Source: Lachnospiraceae bacterium
Lineage (GTDB): Bacteria > Bacillota > Clostridia > Lachnospirales > Lachnospiraceae
Assembly (NCBI GenBank): GCA_017548765.1
Contig: JAFYZH010000018.1
Coordinates: 1-45,199 of the forward strand
Direction: 5' to 3'
Length of the DNA: 45,199 nt
The notes under the pieces were generated by a model, which was given only the letters and a program-made list of their open reading frames with translations, was not told the origin of the DNA and did no database searches. Both the position numbers and the translations under genes were made by a program. Below are positions 1 through 7,902 of the stretch, in pieces. Numbering within the stretch: position 1 is the first letter of the stretch; each line of letters opens with the position of its first letter.

Positions 1-141
1 ATGGTGAAGGATCATCGTACGGGCGCTTCCATCGGAAACGCGCAGACCGTCCTGGACGGACGCCTGGATCTCTTTATCAGCGCATATCTGAAGTGGATCA
101 AGACCGGCGAAAAAGACGGCGACACTTCCGATATCGATTGA
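1..141 (+). CDS. prfB: Peptide chain release factor 2, C-terminal end (partial)
   Basis: The window opens inside a reading frame that ends with TGA at 139-141. The visible 46 residues begin MVKDHRT and end with a [14 protein letters not shown]-type segment, which matches the C-terminal end of bacterial release factor 2 (the VKDHRT element followed by a DG-x-D-x-FI-x-AYL helix). RF2 terminates translation at UGA and UAA. The catalytic GGQ loop, the SPF tripeptide and any programmed frameshift site lie upstream, outside the window. The stop is 40 bases before glmM with no terminator between them, so the two may be co-transcribed. The call rests on a short segment but the motif is distinctive. 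Confidence 0.85.
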   Translation: MVKDHRTGASIGNAQTVLDGRLDLFISAYLKWIKTGEKDGDTSDID

Positions 142-181
142 CCGGGATCGAAAGAATAACCAGAAAGAAGTTAATTACAAT

Positions 182-1567
182 ATGGGCAGATATTTCGGAA
201 CCGATGGTTTCCGCGGAGAAGCAAATGTCACACTGAACGTGCAGCATGCATTTATGGTCGGACGTTTCTTAGGCTGGTATTATCAGCGCGAGAAGAAGGC
301 AGCCGACGGCGAGCGCGTGAAGATCGTGATCGGTAAGGATACCCGTCGATCCAGTTATATGTTTGAGTACAGTCTCGCTGCAGGCCTTACCGCCTCGGGC
401 GCAGACGCGTACCTTCTGCATGTAACGACTACTCCTTCGGTCTCTTATGTAGTAAGAACTGAGGATTTTGATGCGGGCGTGATGATCTCCGCCAGCCATA
501 ACCCGTTCTATGACAACGGCATCAAGCTGATCAACGGACGCGGTGAGAAGATGGAGGAGAGCGTGCTCGCCCTCATCGAGGATTACATTGACGGATGTCT
601 TACCGTGGACGGCGTTTCCTATCCGGAACTGCCGCTCGCGACGAAGGACGGCATCGGATTTACCGAGGACTACGTGGCAGGAAGAAACCGCTATGTCGGC
701 TACCTGATCTCCCTGGCTACCCGCTCTTTTAAGAATATGCGCGTGGGCCTGGACTGTGCGAACGGTGCATCCTGGACCACTGCAAAAGCGGTATTTGACG
801 CGCTCGGCGCGAAGACCTACGTGATCAATGCGCAGCCGAACGGCCTGAACATCAACGAGAATGCGGGTTCGACACATATCGAAGGCCTGCAGGAACTGGT
901 GCGTTCAGAGGGGTTGGATGTCGGCTTTGCGTACGACGGTGACGCGGACCGCTGCCTTGCGGTCGACGAAAACGGAAACGTGATCGACGGAGACCTGATC
1001 ATGTATATCTGCGGCCGCTACATGAAAGAACGCGGCGAACTGGATAACAACTGTGTCGTTACGACGCTGATGAGCAATATCGGCCTGTATAAAGCATTCG
1101 ACGAGATCGGTATCTGCTACGAGAAGACGGCCGTCGGCGACAAATACGTTTATGAGTCCATGCAAAAGAACGGACACCGCATCGGCGGAGAACAGTCCGG
1201 ACATATTATATTTTCCAAGTATGCGACCACCGGCGATGGTATATTGACCAGTTTGAAACTGATGGAAGTCATGCTGGAGAAGAAGATGCGGCTGTCGGAA
1301 CTTGCGAAGCCGGTAACGATCTACCCGCAGTGCCTGAAGAACCTGCGTGTGAGCGATAAAAAGGCGGCGCAGGAGGATCCCCGCGTGAAGGAAGCCGTGA
1401 AGAGCGCGGCAGATTACCTGGGGGACAATGGACGCGTTCTGGTGCGTGAGTCCGGAACGGAACCGCTGATCCGCGTTATGGTGGAAGCTTCGACGGATGC
1501 GATCTGCACATCCTGTGTAGATGCGATCATCGATGTGATCAAAGCCTGCGGTTACGAGCAGACTTGA
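182..1567 (+). CDS. glmM: Phosphoglucosamine mutase
   Basis: GlmM converts glucosamine-6-phosphate to glucosamine-1-phosphate for UDP-GlcNAc and peptidoglycan synthesis. The 461-residue product shows the alpha-D-phosphohexomutase motifs in order: an N-terminal RYFGTDGFRG element; the SASHNP catalytic loop with the phosphorylated serine near residue 105; the metal-binding DGDADR loop at 252-257; the GGEQSGH sugar-specificity loop; and the C-terminal RESGTEPLIRVMVE phosphate-binding site. FGTDG at the very N-terminus and the NPFYDNGIK context favour GlmM over phosphoglucomutase/phosphomannomutase, although some Clostridia carry close paralogues. It is slightly longer than the usual 445-450 residues. 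The ribosome binding site is weak (AGAAAGAAG). Confidence 0.9.
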   Translation: MGRYFGTDGFRGEANVTLNVQHAFMVGRFLGWYYQREKKAADGERVKIVIGKDTRRSSYMFEYSLAAGLTASGADAYLLHVTTTPSVSYVVRTEDFDAGVMISASHNPFYDNGIKLINGRGEKMEESVLALIEDYIDGCLTVDGVSYPELPLATKDGIGFTEDYVAGRNRYVGYLISLATRSFKNMRVGLDCANGASWTTAKAVFDALGAKTYVINAQPNGLNINENAGSTHIEGLQELVRSEGLDVGFAYDGDADRCLAVDENGNVIDGDLIMYICGRYMKERGELDNNCVVTTLMSNIGLYKAFDEIGICYEKTAVGDKYVYESMQKNGHRIGGEQSGHIIFSKYATTGDGILTSLKLMEVMLEKKMRLSELAKPVTIYPQCLKNLRVSDKKAAQEDPRVKEAVKSAADYLGDNGRVLVRESGTEPLIRVMVEASTDAICTSCVDAIIDVIKACGYEQT

Positions 1568-1619
1568 TCAGACGGTTTTGGTGTAACATTTTCGCGTCAG
1601 CGAAAGAATGAGGTGCTTT

Positions 1620-2294
1620 ATGGAAAAAGACAAATTCCTGCAAGAGATCGAAGAGCGGATCGAAAAACTGGACTTCATCAAGCCCGGTATGTTCCCGAAG
1701 ATCGATCTTTATATGGATCAGGTCACAACTTTCATGGACAGTCATATGAAGAATTCCAAGCGGAATGAAGATGACAAGATCCTGACGAAGACCATGATCA
1801 ACAACTATGCCAAAAATGATCTTTTTCCTTCACCGGAGAAGAAGAAATATACCAACGATCATATGTACATCCTGACGCTGGTGTATTATCTGAAGAGCCT
1901 TCTTTCGATCAGCGATACGCAGACACTTCTGAAGCCGATGACCGACCGTTACTTCGGCGGCAAGTCGAAGGACCTGTCCATGGAGGAGATCTACAATTCG
2001 ATCTACCGCATGTGCCGTCAGCAGCACAAAAACTCTTCGGAGACCTTCGAGTATGCCTTCGATCTCTCGACCGAAGCGTTCAGTGATCTGGAGCTTCCGA
2101 CAGATGAAAAAGACTACCTGCAGGTGCTTTCCTACATCTGCGTGCTCGGTTTTGATGCATATCTGAAGAAGACCGTCATCGAGATGCTTTTGGATCGGTT
2201 GAAGGTCCAGGAGGAACTGGAGGAGAAGAAACTTCAGGAAGCGAAGAAAGAAGCGAAGAAGTCGAAAGACAATTCAAATAAAAATCAGCAATAA
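1620..2294 (+). CDS. DUF1836 family protein, probable DNA-binding regulator
   Basis: A 224-residue soluble protein resembling the DUF1836 family of Firmicutes. The diagnostic block is DLYMDQV, then LTKTMINNYAK, KKKYTNDH and YYLKSLLSI, which reads like a MerR-type winged-helix segment in which TMINNY is the recognition-helix region. The C-terminus (about residues 200-224) is a highly charged Lys/Glu tail. An in-frame ATG at 1608 lies upstream, but the ATG at 1620 has GAGGTG four bases in front and is preferred. Its target is unknown. It follows glmM by about 50 bases and ends just before a strong terminator. The family call is by motif recognition; regulatory function is inferred from the family only. 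Confidence 0.7.
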   Translation: MEKDKFLQEIEERIEKLDFIKPGMFPKIDLYMDQVTTFMDSHMKNSKRNEDDKILTKTMINNYAKNDLFPSPEKKKYTNDHMYILTLVYYLKSLLSISDTQTLLKPMTDRYFGGKSKDLSMEEIYNSIYRMCRQQHKNSSETFEYAFDLSTEAFSDLELPTDEKDYLQVLSYICVLGFDAYLKKTVIEMLLDRLKVQEELEEKKLQEAKKEAKKSKDNSNKNQQ

Positions 2295-2321
2295 AATACC
2301 ATTCATGTCCATCGGACACGA

Positions 2322-2362
2322 AAAAGGCCGCCCGCGAATGTGCTTCGCGGGCGGCTTGTTTT
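2322..2362. terminator. Bidirectional intrinsic terminator
   Basis: A perfect 12-bp stem (GCCGCCCGCGAA at 2327-2338 with its complement at 2344-2355) encloses a 5-base loop. AAAAA precedes it and TTGTTTT follows it. It lies between the convergent DUF1836 and mecA-like genes and can terminate both. Confidence 0.9.
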
Positions 2363-2374
2363 ATAGGTCGATAT

Positions 2375-3670
2375 TTAAGCGCCGATCTCACGTAAGTGAA
2401 GGATGGCGTCGTTTGCGATCAGGCATTCAAAATGCTCTTTCGCGTAGGATTCGAATACGAAATTCTCGCGGCTCACGATCTTGCCGAACTCCTGGAAGAT
2501 GCTGCAGGTGGAGTTCACTGCATGTGCAGTCGCGCCGACCGTGTGCATCAGGAGATAGTAAGCGCTCTCGGGCGCCGGGGATTTATACAGCGAGTTCTTA
2601 CCGGGATAAGGACCGGAGCAGACTGCTGCGCGGCAGGCGTCGTCAAACGAGTTGAAACGGAAGACGAACAGCATATCCTGCGTGAGCGTAGGCTCGGGAG
2701 CAGGACCGGGCTTTCCGGTCTTCGTGCGTGTCCCGTGTGAGGCACGTCCCTGTTTCGTGTCCGCAGGTACCGGCTTCTTTCCTTCCTGCGCAGTTGCAGG
2801 AATCGCGGTGTCGCGGGGCTCGGCTTTCTGCATGCCGTCCGCGGCTTCCGCACCGACCGCATCGGTGATATCCTTACCGGTGCTCAGGTCGACTGCCTTC
2901 GCTCCGGACAGGTTGCGAAGCTTCGAGATCAGGTTTTTAAACGGGGTGAAGAATTCATTACCCGAGGAGCCTTTCACCAGGTAGTTCATGAAGTGGTCGA
3001 AGGACTGGGATGCGTCGGCATCCTTCGTGATATCCGCGCCGTCCACGAAGATCGAGAAGGAGGCGGTCGCCTCGCCGTTCTCTTTTAACTGACGCATGAA
3101 TTCCTCGATCTGTGCATGGTTGGGATCCGGTTCGCCTTCGTTTTGCGGCTTCATATAATCGAATTCGATGACGTGTGCGGAGATATCGTCTGCTTTCTCT
3201 TCCGGGGTATCTTCGTCGGAGTCACCTTCGTTTTTGAAGACTTCGTTCAGACCGGCGATACCGTCCTCGTCCGAAAGACTCTCAAACGGAGCCTCGTTGT
3301 CGGAGTCGTCCGGTGAATAGAAAACCTCCTCGTCGTCTTCATCATAGTAGTTTTTATAGGCCTGTTCCTGGATGAACGGGGAGAAGGTCGCATAGCGGGG
3401 ATCGGTCTCCTCGAATTCATCGGAAAATGTATAGATCAGCTCCACGCCGCCGTCCGCCTTCGGGATGATCTCGGTGCGCATGCCTTCGTCGGCCGGTTCG
3501 AACTCCAGTTCGATCCGCGCGCGGAACAGGATCTCACGCAAAAAAGAGGCGGTCGTCGCATTCCCATATCGCAGATCCTCGAGACGGACGCCGAGTGTCT
3601 GAAGTTCTTTTTTTGAGATGCTTACGGAAAAGCCGTTATCGTTTTCTTTTACAAACTTCATAAGTCCCAT
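2375..3670 (-). CDS. MecA-like adaptor protein (ClpC adaptor family)
   Basis: The 431-residue product has a MecA-like N-terminal domain (MKFVKENDNGFSVSIS, then a helix-rich segment to about residue 60) and a MecA-like C-terminal domain in the last 110 residues (FRFNSFDDACRAA... KNSLYKS... YYLLM... EFG). MecA proteins target substrates to the ClpC protease and regulate competence and stress responses. It is much longer than the roughly 220 residues of Bacillus MecA, because an acidic, Asp/Glu- and Lys/Pro-rich low-complexity region of some 200 residues separates the domains. The start is ambiguous. ATG 3670 fits an AGGAGG at 3705-3710 only if the intervening hairpin is folded out; ATG 3661 begins at the family-like MKFV. 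Transcribed divergently from the kinase. Confidence 0.75.
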   Translation of the reverse strand: MGLMKFVKENDNGFSVSISKKELQTLGVRLEDLRYGNATTASFLREILFRARIELEFEPADEGMRTEIIPKADGGVELIYTFSDEFEETDPRYATFSPFIQEQAYKNYYDEDDEEVFYSPDDSDNEAPFESLSDEDGIAGLNEVFKNEGDSDEDTPEEKADDISAHVIEFDYMKPQNEGEPDPNHAQIEEFMRQLKENGEATASFSIFVDGADITKDADASQSFDHFMNYLVKGSSGNEFFTPFKNLISKLRNLSGAKAVDLSTGKDITDAVGAEAADGMQKAEPRDTAIPATAQEGKKPVPADTKQGRASHGTRTKTGKPGPAPEPTLTQDMLFVFRFNSFDDACRAAVCSGPYPGKNSLYKSPAPESAYYLLMHTVGATAHAVNSTCSIFQEFGKIVSRENFVFESYAKEHFECLIANDAILHLREIGA

Positions 3671-3710
3671 AGTCCGCGTCGCCTGAAACAGTCGACGTCG
3701 GCAGCCTCCT
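3671..3710 (-). promoter_or_regulatory. Split ribosome binding site: SD and start separated by a hairpin
   Basis: On the minus strand a strong AGGAGG (3710-3705) lies 34 bases from the ATG at 3670, far too distant for normal initiation. The bases between form CCG(A)CGTCG at 3701-3693 pairing with CGACGCGG at 3681-3674. This is eight base pairs with one bulged A around an 11-base loop. With the stem folded, the SD-to-ATG path is only six unpaired bases (CTG plus ACT). The hairpin role is inference from complementarity and spacing. Confidence 0.5.
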
Positions 3711-3758
3711 TTCGTGTATAATGGTGACCCGTCAGGGTCGAGCTTTCTCGTTTTGTCT

Positions 3759-3787
3759 ATTATAGTGGATGGAGACAAAAAAGTAAA
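3759..3787 (-). promoter_or_regulatory. Sigma-A promoter of the mecA-like gene
   Basis: Minus-strand -35 TTTACT (3787-3782), 17-bp spacer, perfect -10 TATAAT (3764-3759). The predicted transcript starts near 3752 and gives a leader of about 80 bases that includes a small GACCC/GGGTC hairpin. Confidence 0.7.
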
Positions 3788-3915
3788 GGGTAAAATCTTA
3801 CGATTTTCTGATACTGTCGGCCCCTCATTTTCCGCGGACAATGCGTGTCGCAAAGTACATAAATTGTGTAATTATGAGAAACAATATTCAAAGTTGGAAA
3901 CATTTGGAATATTCC

Positions 3916-3944
3916 TTGACCTGAAAATCTTTGTGTGATATGTT
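3916..3944 (+). promoter_or_regulatory. Sigma-A promoter of the kinase gene
   Basis: TTGACC (3916-3921), 17-bp spacer, TATGTT (3939-3944). A perfect 10-bp palindrome, GGAATATTCC, abuts the -35 element at 3906-3915 and could be an operator. Confidence 0.65.
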
Positions 3945-3986
3945 TTATTCAACCCGAATTCCAGCAGAAGGAAGGAGTGATAGAAT

Positions 3987-5339
3987 TTGTATTTGCCGGT
4001 AGAGGAATGCGACTTTTTCAGTGCGTACGAGCCATTACGCAGGATGGGTCACGGAGGGAGAAACGGCGTTCTTTTGGCGCGGAGAAAAACGGATCGTGTA
4101 CTTTGCGCCGTGAAACTTTTCGCCGAAGAGGACCGCGCGGCGGCCATACACGAGGCACGCATCCTGAACGGTCTGTACCATCCTGCCATCCCTGTGTTCT
4201 ACGGACTGACACCGATCCGCAGGCGGGGACCGTACGGCCCCGGTTACGGTCTGGTCATGTCGTTTATCCCGGGTGTCCCGCTCTCAACGGCAGTCGGAGA
4301 CGGCCTTACACCGGATACCGCGGTTTCCTACGCCATGCAACTGTGTGAGGTGCTTGCATACCTGCACGGCCTGCCCGAGCCGGTCCTGCATCTGGATCTG
4401 CAACCGCAGAACATCCTCGTCAACGAGTATGGCCGTCTGTTTCTCGTGGATTTCGGAAGCTCCGATTCATCATCCACGACTGCTTCAGCCACGGAACGTT
4501 TCGGAACGCCGGATTTTGCGGCTCCGGAGATCTATCGTCCCGGAAGACTCGACGCAGGCGCCGACCTTTACTCGGTCGGGATGTTGCTGTATTACATGTT
4601 GACGGGAGCGACGGCGGACATGAGCTCGCCGATCATGCTTGGGACATGCTTTGAGGAGATCTGCCGCAGGGTCAGCGACCGCGAGGCAGGGGAGATGCTG
4701 GCGGAGATCATTTGCCGCCTGTTGTATCCGACGCCGTTTTTGCGATGCTACGATGCGAAGACGCTGAACCATCGGTTGGACCGTGTCCTGAGCCGGCTCC
4801 GGGGCGGTGTTTCGAAGCAGCCCGCGACCGAAGCGGCCGCGCGGGATCCGAGGATCGTGAACGTCGGGATATGCGGCGTGAGCGCAGGGATCGGAGTGAC
4901 CCATGTGGCATTGACCTTAAACGAAGCATTCCGGCGAAAGACGAACGACGGGCGCATCGCGGGAAACAGGGGCGAATGTAACCTGCATGTGACGGATTAC
5001 GGCGTGGCTTCGCCGGACGGGGTACGCAGGATGTGCGAGCAGACGGACTGCCAGATCCTGCTGTCCGGGATGCAGACGTGGCAGCGGAGCGCCTACCGGG
5101 CGGCCGCCTCGATGCTTCCGGACAGCGCCATTTTCCTGTTCAATTTCGGCGACGGGAAGATGTTTCGCGGATTTGTTTCCAATCTGGCGGAACCGGAGGC
5201 GAAACGAAGCCTGCGGGTGCCGTACATCTCGGACCCGTATTATGCTTCAAGTGATGTGGAGTCCTTTGCATCGGACGTGTATTCGATGGTACTGCGGTCG
5301 CAGATGCACTTGGAAAATGAAGGGAGACTGTATCGGTAG
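3987..5339 (+). CDS. Hanks-type Ser/Thr kinase-like protein fused to a degenerate ParA/MinD-like P-loop domain
   Basis: The first 270 residues or so are a protein-kinase fold: a Gly-rich segment (residues 21-27), AVK with the ATP lysine K43, helix-C E56, catalytic loop HLDLQPQN (135-142), DFG (155-157), APE (179-181) and DLYSVG (193-198). The catalytic aspartate is present, but the usual HRDLK lysine is Gln139 and the HRD arginine is Leu136, so activity is uncertain. From about residue 290 a second domain begins with VNVGICGVSAGIGVTH, a P-loop-like turn lacking the lysine of a functional Walker A, as in some ParA/MinD/CpaE relatives. No transmembrane segment or PASTA repeat is evident. The start is TTG, with AGGAG nine bases upstream; no in-frame ATG lies nearer. 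Confidence 0.75.
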   Translation: MYLPVEECDFFSAYEPLRRMGHGGRNGVLLARRKTDRVLCAVKLFAEEDRAAAIHEARILNGLYHPAIPVFYGLTPIRRRGPYGPGYGLVMSFIPGVPLSTAVGDGLTPDTAVSYAMQLCEVLAYLHGLPEPVLHLDLQPQNILVNEYGRLFLVDFGSSDSSSTTASATERFGTPDFAAPEIYRPGRLDAGADLYSVGMLLYYMLTGATADMSSPIMLGTCFEEICRRVSDREAGEMLAEIICRLLYPTPFLRCYDAKTLNHRLDRVLSRLRGGVSKQPATEAAARDPRIVNVGICGVSAGIGVTHVALTLNEAFRRKTNDGRIAGNRGECNLHVTDYGVASPDGVRRMCEQTDCQILLSGMQTWQRSAYRAAASMLPDSAIFLFNFGDGKMFRGFVSNLAEPEAKRSLRVPYISDPYYASSDVESFASDVYSMVLRSQMHLENEGRLYR

Positions 5340-5402
5340 ATTCGGCGCAGACTTAAGGCATGTCTGACGGGGGAAGTCGTGTTGCCGAAGCGTGGTCTTG
5401 CA

Positions 5403-5456
5403 GGCTGGCGGATGAATAATATATCACGTTCATGCATTCGTACCGTCCGCCCAGCC
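5403..5456 (+). other. Hairpin upstream of the small gene
   Basis: GGCTGGCGGA (5403-5412) pairs with TCCGCCCAGCC (5446-5456), ten base pairs with one bulged C. No T-run follows, so it is not an intrinsic terminator. It lies between the kinase gene and the small gene at 5538 and may be a structured leader. Confidence 0.4.
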
Positions 5457-5537
5457 GCAAAGACACGGAAGGGAGTAAAGAAGGGATATCAGAAAAGGAG
5501 GATCGATGTGCAAAATACTTATCAGGGGAGAAAAAGT

Positions 5538-5759
5538 ATGGCTTATCGAGAGATATTGACCGAGTTAAAAGAGTTGCAGGCGAAGGGGATCGTCCTGGAA
5601 CTGAACGGGCGGACCTCTTATCCGGAGGCGATCGCGCGGGCGCATTGCGTATGTGAGTCGAAGGGGACGTACGGCATCATGCGTGACTACATCATGAGTG
5701 AAGAAAACAAAACGCTTCAGGAGGTTCATTTCGACTATGTGAAGAACCCGAAGTGGTAG
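5538..5759 (+). CDS. Small conserved-looking hypothetical protein
   Basis: A 73-residue soluble protein starting MAYREILTELKELQAKG, with no signal peptide, membrane segment or recognised catalytic motif. Pattern: an N-terminal helix, a Leu-rich beta segment, a CVCE pair of cysteines near residues 37-39, and an aromatic C-terminal tail ending NPKW. AGGGGAG lies seven bases before this ATG. An alternative in-frame GTG at 5508 has an even better AGGAGG six bases upstream and would add ten residues. A 17-codon frame starting with ATG at 5506 would overlap the gene start and end at 5559, so translational coupling is possible. Function unknown. Confidence 0.6.
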   Translation: MAYREILTELKELQAKGIVLELNGRTSYPEAIARAHCVCESKGTYGIMRDYIMSEENKTLQEVHFDYVKNPKW

Positions 5760-5859
5760 GATCATGGGGAGGGTAGAGCGATCGTGCCGGGCAAATGCAT
5801 ACCACATCCGATCGGTCTATAAGTGGAGGGATATCCTGCGGGAATAGCAGGGAATAGCA

Positions 5860-5888
5860 TTTACATTTCGTCTTGGTTTCGATATAAT
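5860..5888 (+). promoter_or_regulatory. Sigma-A promoter of the GH18 gene
   Basis: TTTACA (5860-5865), 17-bp spacer, perfect TATAAT (5883-5888). It lies 40 bases before the ATG at 5928. Confidence 0.75.
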
Positions 5889-5927
5889 AATAAGAGAGTC
5901 ATATCATCATTATTCGGAGGTGGAAGG

Positions 5928-7850
5928 ATGCCCATGCAAACGGATCCGCAAAACCGCGACGAAATCGAACGATCAAACCAGACAGAAGAGCTTTCGGGGA
6001 TCGACACCGAGTCGGTCGTTTCGGAGGCTGAAAGCGATATAGAGCGGGAACAGTTGAGTAGTTCGACCATTCCGCCGCAGACGACGGTCCCTAAGAAGGT
6101 GATCATCATCGCGGCGGTCGTCGGCGTACTTTTGATAGGTGCGCTCCTGTTCCTCGTAGCCGAGATGTTCGGCCCCAGTAAGAAGCGTATTTCGCCGGAG
6201 GATTATTTCAAGACGGCGAAGGGGATCCCCGTGATCCTGAATACGTCACTCGCCGAACAGCGCGGCTATCGCACCGAGAAGAGCATCTACATTCCGATCA
6301 ATATGCTGGCGGATGTGGACTCGCACTATTATCATGACACGTCGCTCGGGGAAGTCCTCTACGCGACGCCGACAAAGGTCCTGTCGAAGCCTATCGTAGA
6401 AGCGAAGAAATCGGGAGAGGGTAAACTGACGGCGTTAGATGGAAGTGATGCCGCCTTTTTATCCGTGGACGGCGCAGTATACGCCGACATCGAGATCGTG
6501 CGCGAGTGGTCGCCGGTCGAGATCGACCTCCTTTCGGACCCGGAGCGACTTTGGATCCGCACGGACACGAAGGCGAATTATAAGAAGACGACTGTGAAGA
6601 AGAACTCGGCTCTGCGGGACGATGCAAATAATAAAGGCTCGATCCTGGAAGATCTGACCGTCGGCGAGAGCGTTTACGTGCTCGGCGAGCAGGGCGGATT
6701 TACCGAGATATTTACCGAAAAAGGTTACACCGGATTTGTTAAGAAGAATGCACTGGAAACGGCAGGGGAAGCGGTGGCACTCACCGAAAAGAGAGCGCCG
6801 GCCTATAACGGGCACGGGATCGATGGTCCTGTCTGCATGATCTGGCATCAGATCTTCGAAGGCAGTGCAGAAACACAGACGGAGCGTTTTGAGAAAGCGA
6901 TCGCGAAGACGCCCGGGGTCAATGTGGTCTCCCCGACCTGGTTTTCATTGGCCGCGGAAAACGGAGCGATCACGACGTTCGGAGACCCGTCCTACGTCGA
7001 GGCGGCGCATAAGCGCGGCATCAAGGTGTGGGGCCTGGTCGATAACTTCAACAAGCAGGTGGATAACCTGAAGGTGCTTTCCGATCACAATGCGCGTGCA
7101 ACGCTGATCGCGTCGCTTATGGAAGAGGCGAGGCGTACCGGCCTGGACGGCATCAATGTCGACTTTGAGTCAAACAGCACGGGCCTCGGCGGCCTTAGTA
7201 AGGCCTGCGGCATCCACTTCATCCAGTTCCTCCGTGAGCTGGCCATCGAGTGTGATAAGGCCGGACTTACGCTTTCTGTCGACAACTACGTGCCCATGTC
7301 CTACAACGAGTTTTACCATCGTGACCGTCAGGCAGAGTGCGTGGATTACGTGATCATCATGGGCTATGACGAGCATTACGGCGGCAGTGATCCCGGCTCG
7401 ACGGCCTCCATTTCCTTCGTGACGGACGGCATCCTGAACACACTGAAGCAAGTTCCGGCATCGAAGGTCATCAATGCGGTGCCTTTCTACACGCGTCTAT
7501 GGAAGATGACGCCGAAGGATCTGGCTTCACCGAATGCGAAGATCATCGAGGATTATTCGCTGGGGATCGGCCCCTACGCTTTGAGCAGTTCCGCTCTGGG
7601 CGCGGAAGCAGTGAATAACATCCTGGTGGAGAATAACCTGACACCGAAATGGCTGGAAGGTGAGAAGCAGAATTACGTGGAATATTCCAGCGAAGGCTGC
7701 TATTACAAATTGTGGATCGAGGATGCGAAGTCTATGGAGCCTCGTATCTCGATCATGAAGAGCCAGCAGTTAGCCGGCATCGCTTGCTGGAAACTGGGTC
7801 TTGAAAGCACGTCCCTCTGGAACGTGATCAACGAGGCTTACGGCCGCTAA
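5928..7850 (+). CDS. Membrane-anchored GH18-family glycoside hydrolase with SH3-like domain
   Basis: The 640-residue protein has an acidic cytoplasmic tail (1-55), one transmembrane anchor (about 57-80), an extracellular linker region (about 85-215), an SH3b-like segment (about 216-275) and a GH18 TIM-barrel domain (about 300-640). The GH18 signature DGINVDFE (407-414) is intact and E414 is the predicted acid/base; a downstream MGYDEHYGG strand fits the family. Such proteins (YaaH/SleL-like and related surface hydrolases) act on GlcNAc-containing glycans such as peptidoglycan or cortex; the substrate here is inferred only. ATG 5928 is chosen because GGAGG lies seven bases upstream; the longer frame from 5823 has no ribosome binding site. 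Confidence 0.85.
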   Translation: MPMQTDPQNRDEIERSNQTEELSGIDTESVVSEAESDIEREQLSSSTIPPQTTVPKKVIIIAAVVGVLLIGALLFLVAEMFGPSKKRISPEDYFKTAKGIPVILNTSLAEQRGYRTEKSIYIPINMLADVDSHYYHDTSLGEVLYATPTKVLSKPIVEAKKSGEGKLTALDGSDAAFLSVDGAVYADIEIVREWSPVEIDLLSDPERLWIRTDTKANYKKTTVKKNSALRDDANNKGSILEDLTVGESVYVLGEQGGFTEIFTEKGYTGFVKKNALETAGEAVALTEKRAPAYNGHGIDGPVCMIWHQIFEGSAETQTERFEKAIAKTPGVNVVSPTWFSLAAENGAITTFGDPSYVEAAHKRGIKVWGLVDNFNKQVDNLKVLSDHNARATLIASLMEEARRTGLDGINVDFESNSTGLGGLSKACGIHFIQFLRELAIECDKAGLTLSVDNYVPMSYNEFYHRDRQAECVDYVIIMGYDEHYGGSDPGSTASISFVTDGILNTLKQVPASKVINAVPFYTRLWKMTPKDLASPNAKIIEDYSLGIGPYALSSSALGAEAVNNILVENNLTPKWLEGEKQNYVEYSSEGCYYKLWIEDAKSMEPRISIMKSQQLAGIACWKLGLESTSLWNVINEAYGR

Positions 7851-7902
7851 ACGATAGATATTAACCTGGTCCCCCTTGCCTTAGTGCAAAAGGTTTACGC
7901 TT

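Noticed and set aside
2305-2740. Plus-strand open frames (116 and 114 residues) opposite the mecA-like gene
   Set aside because: They overlap the terminator and the MecA C-terminal domain on the other strand; no domain or ribosome binding site.
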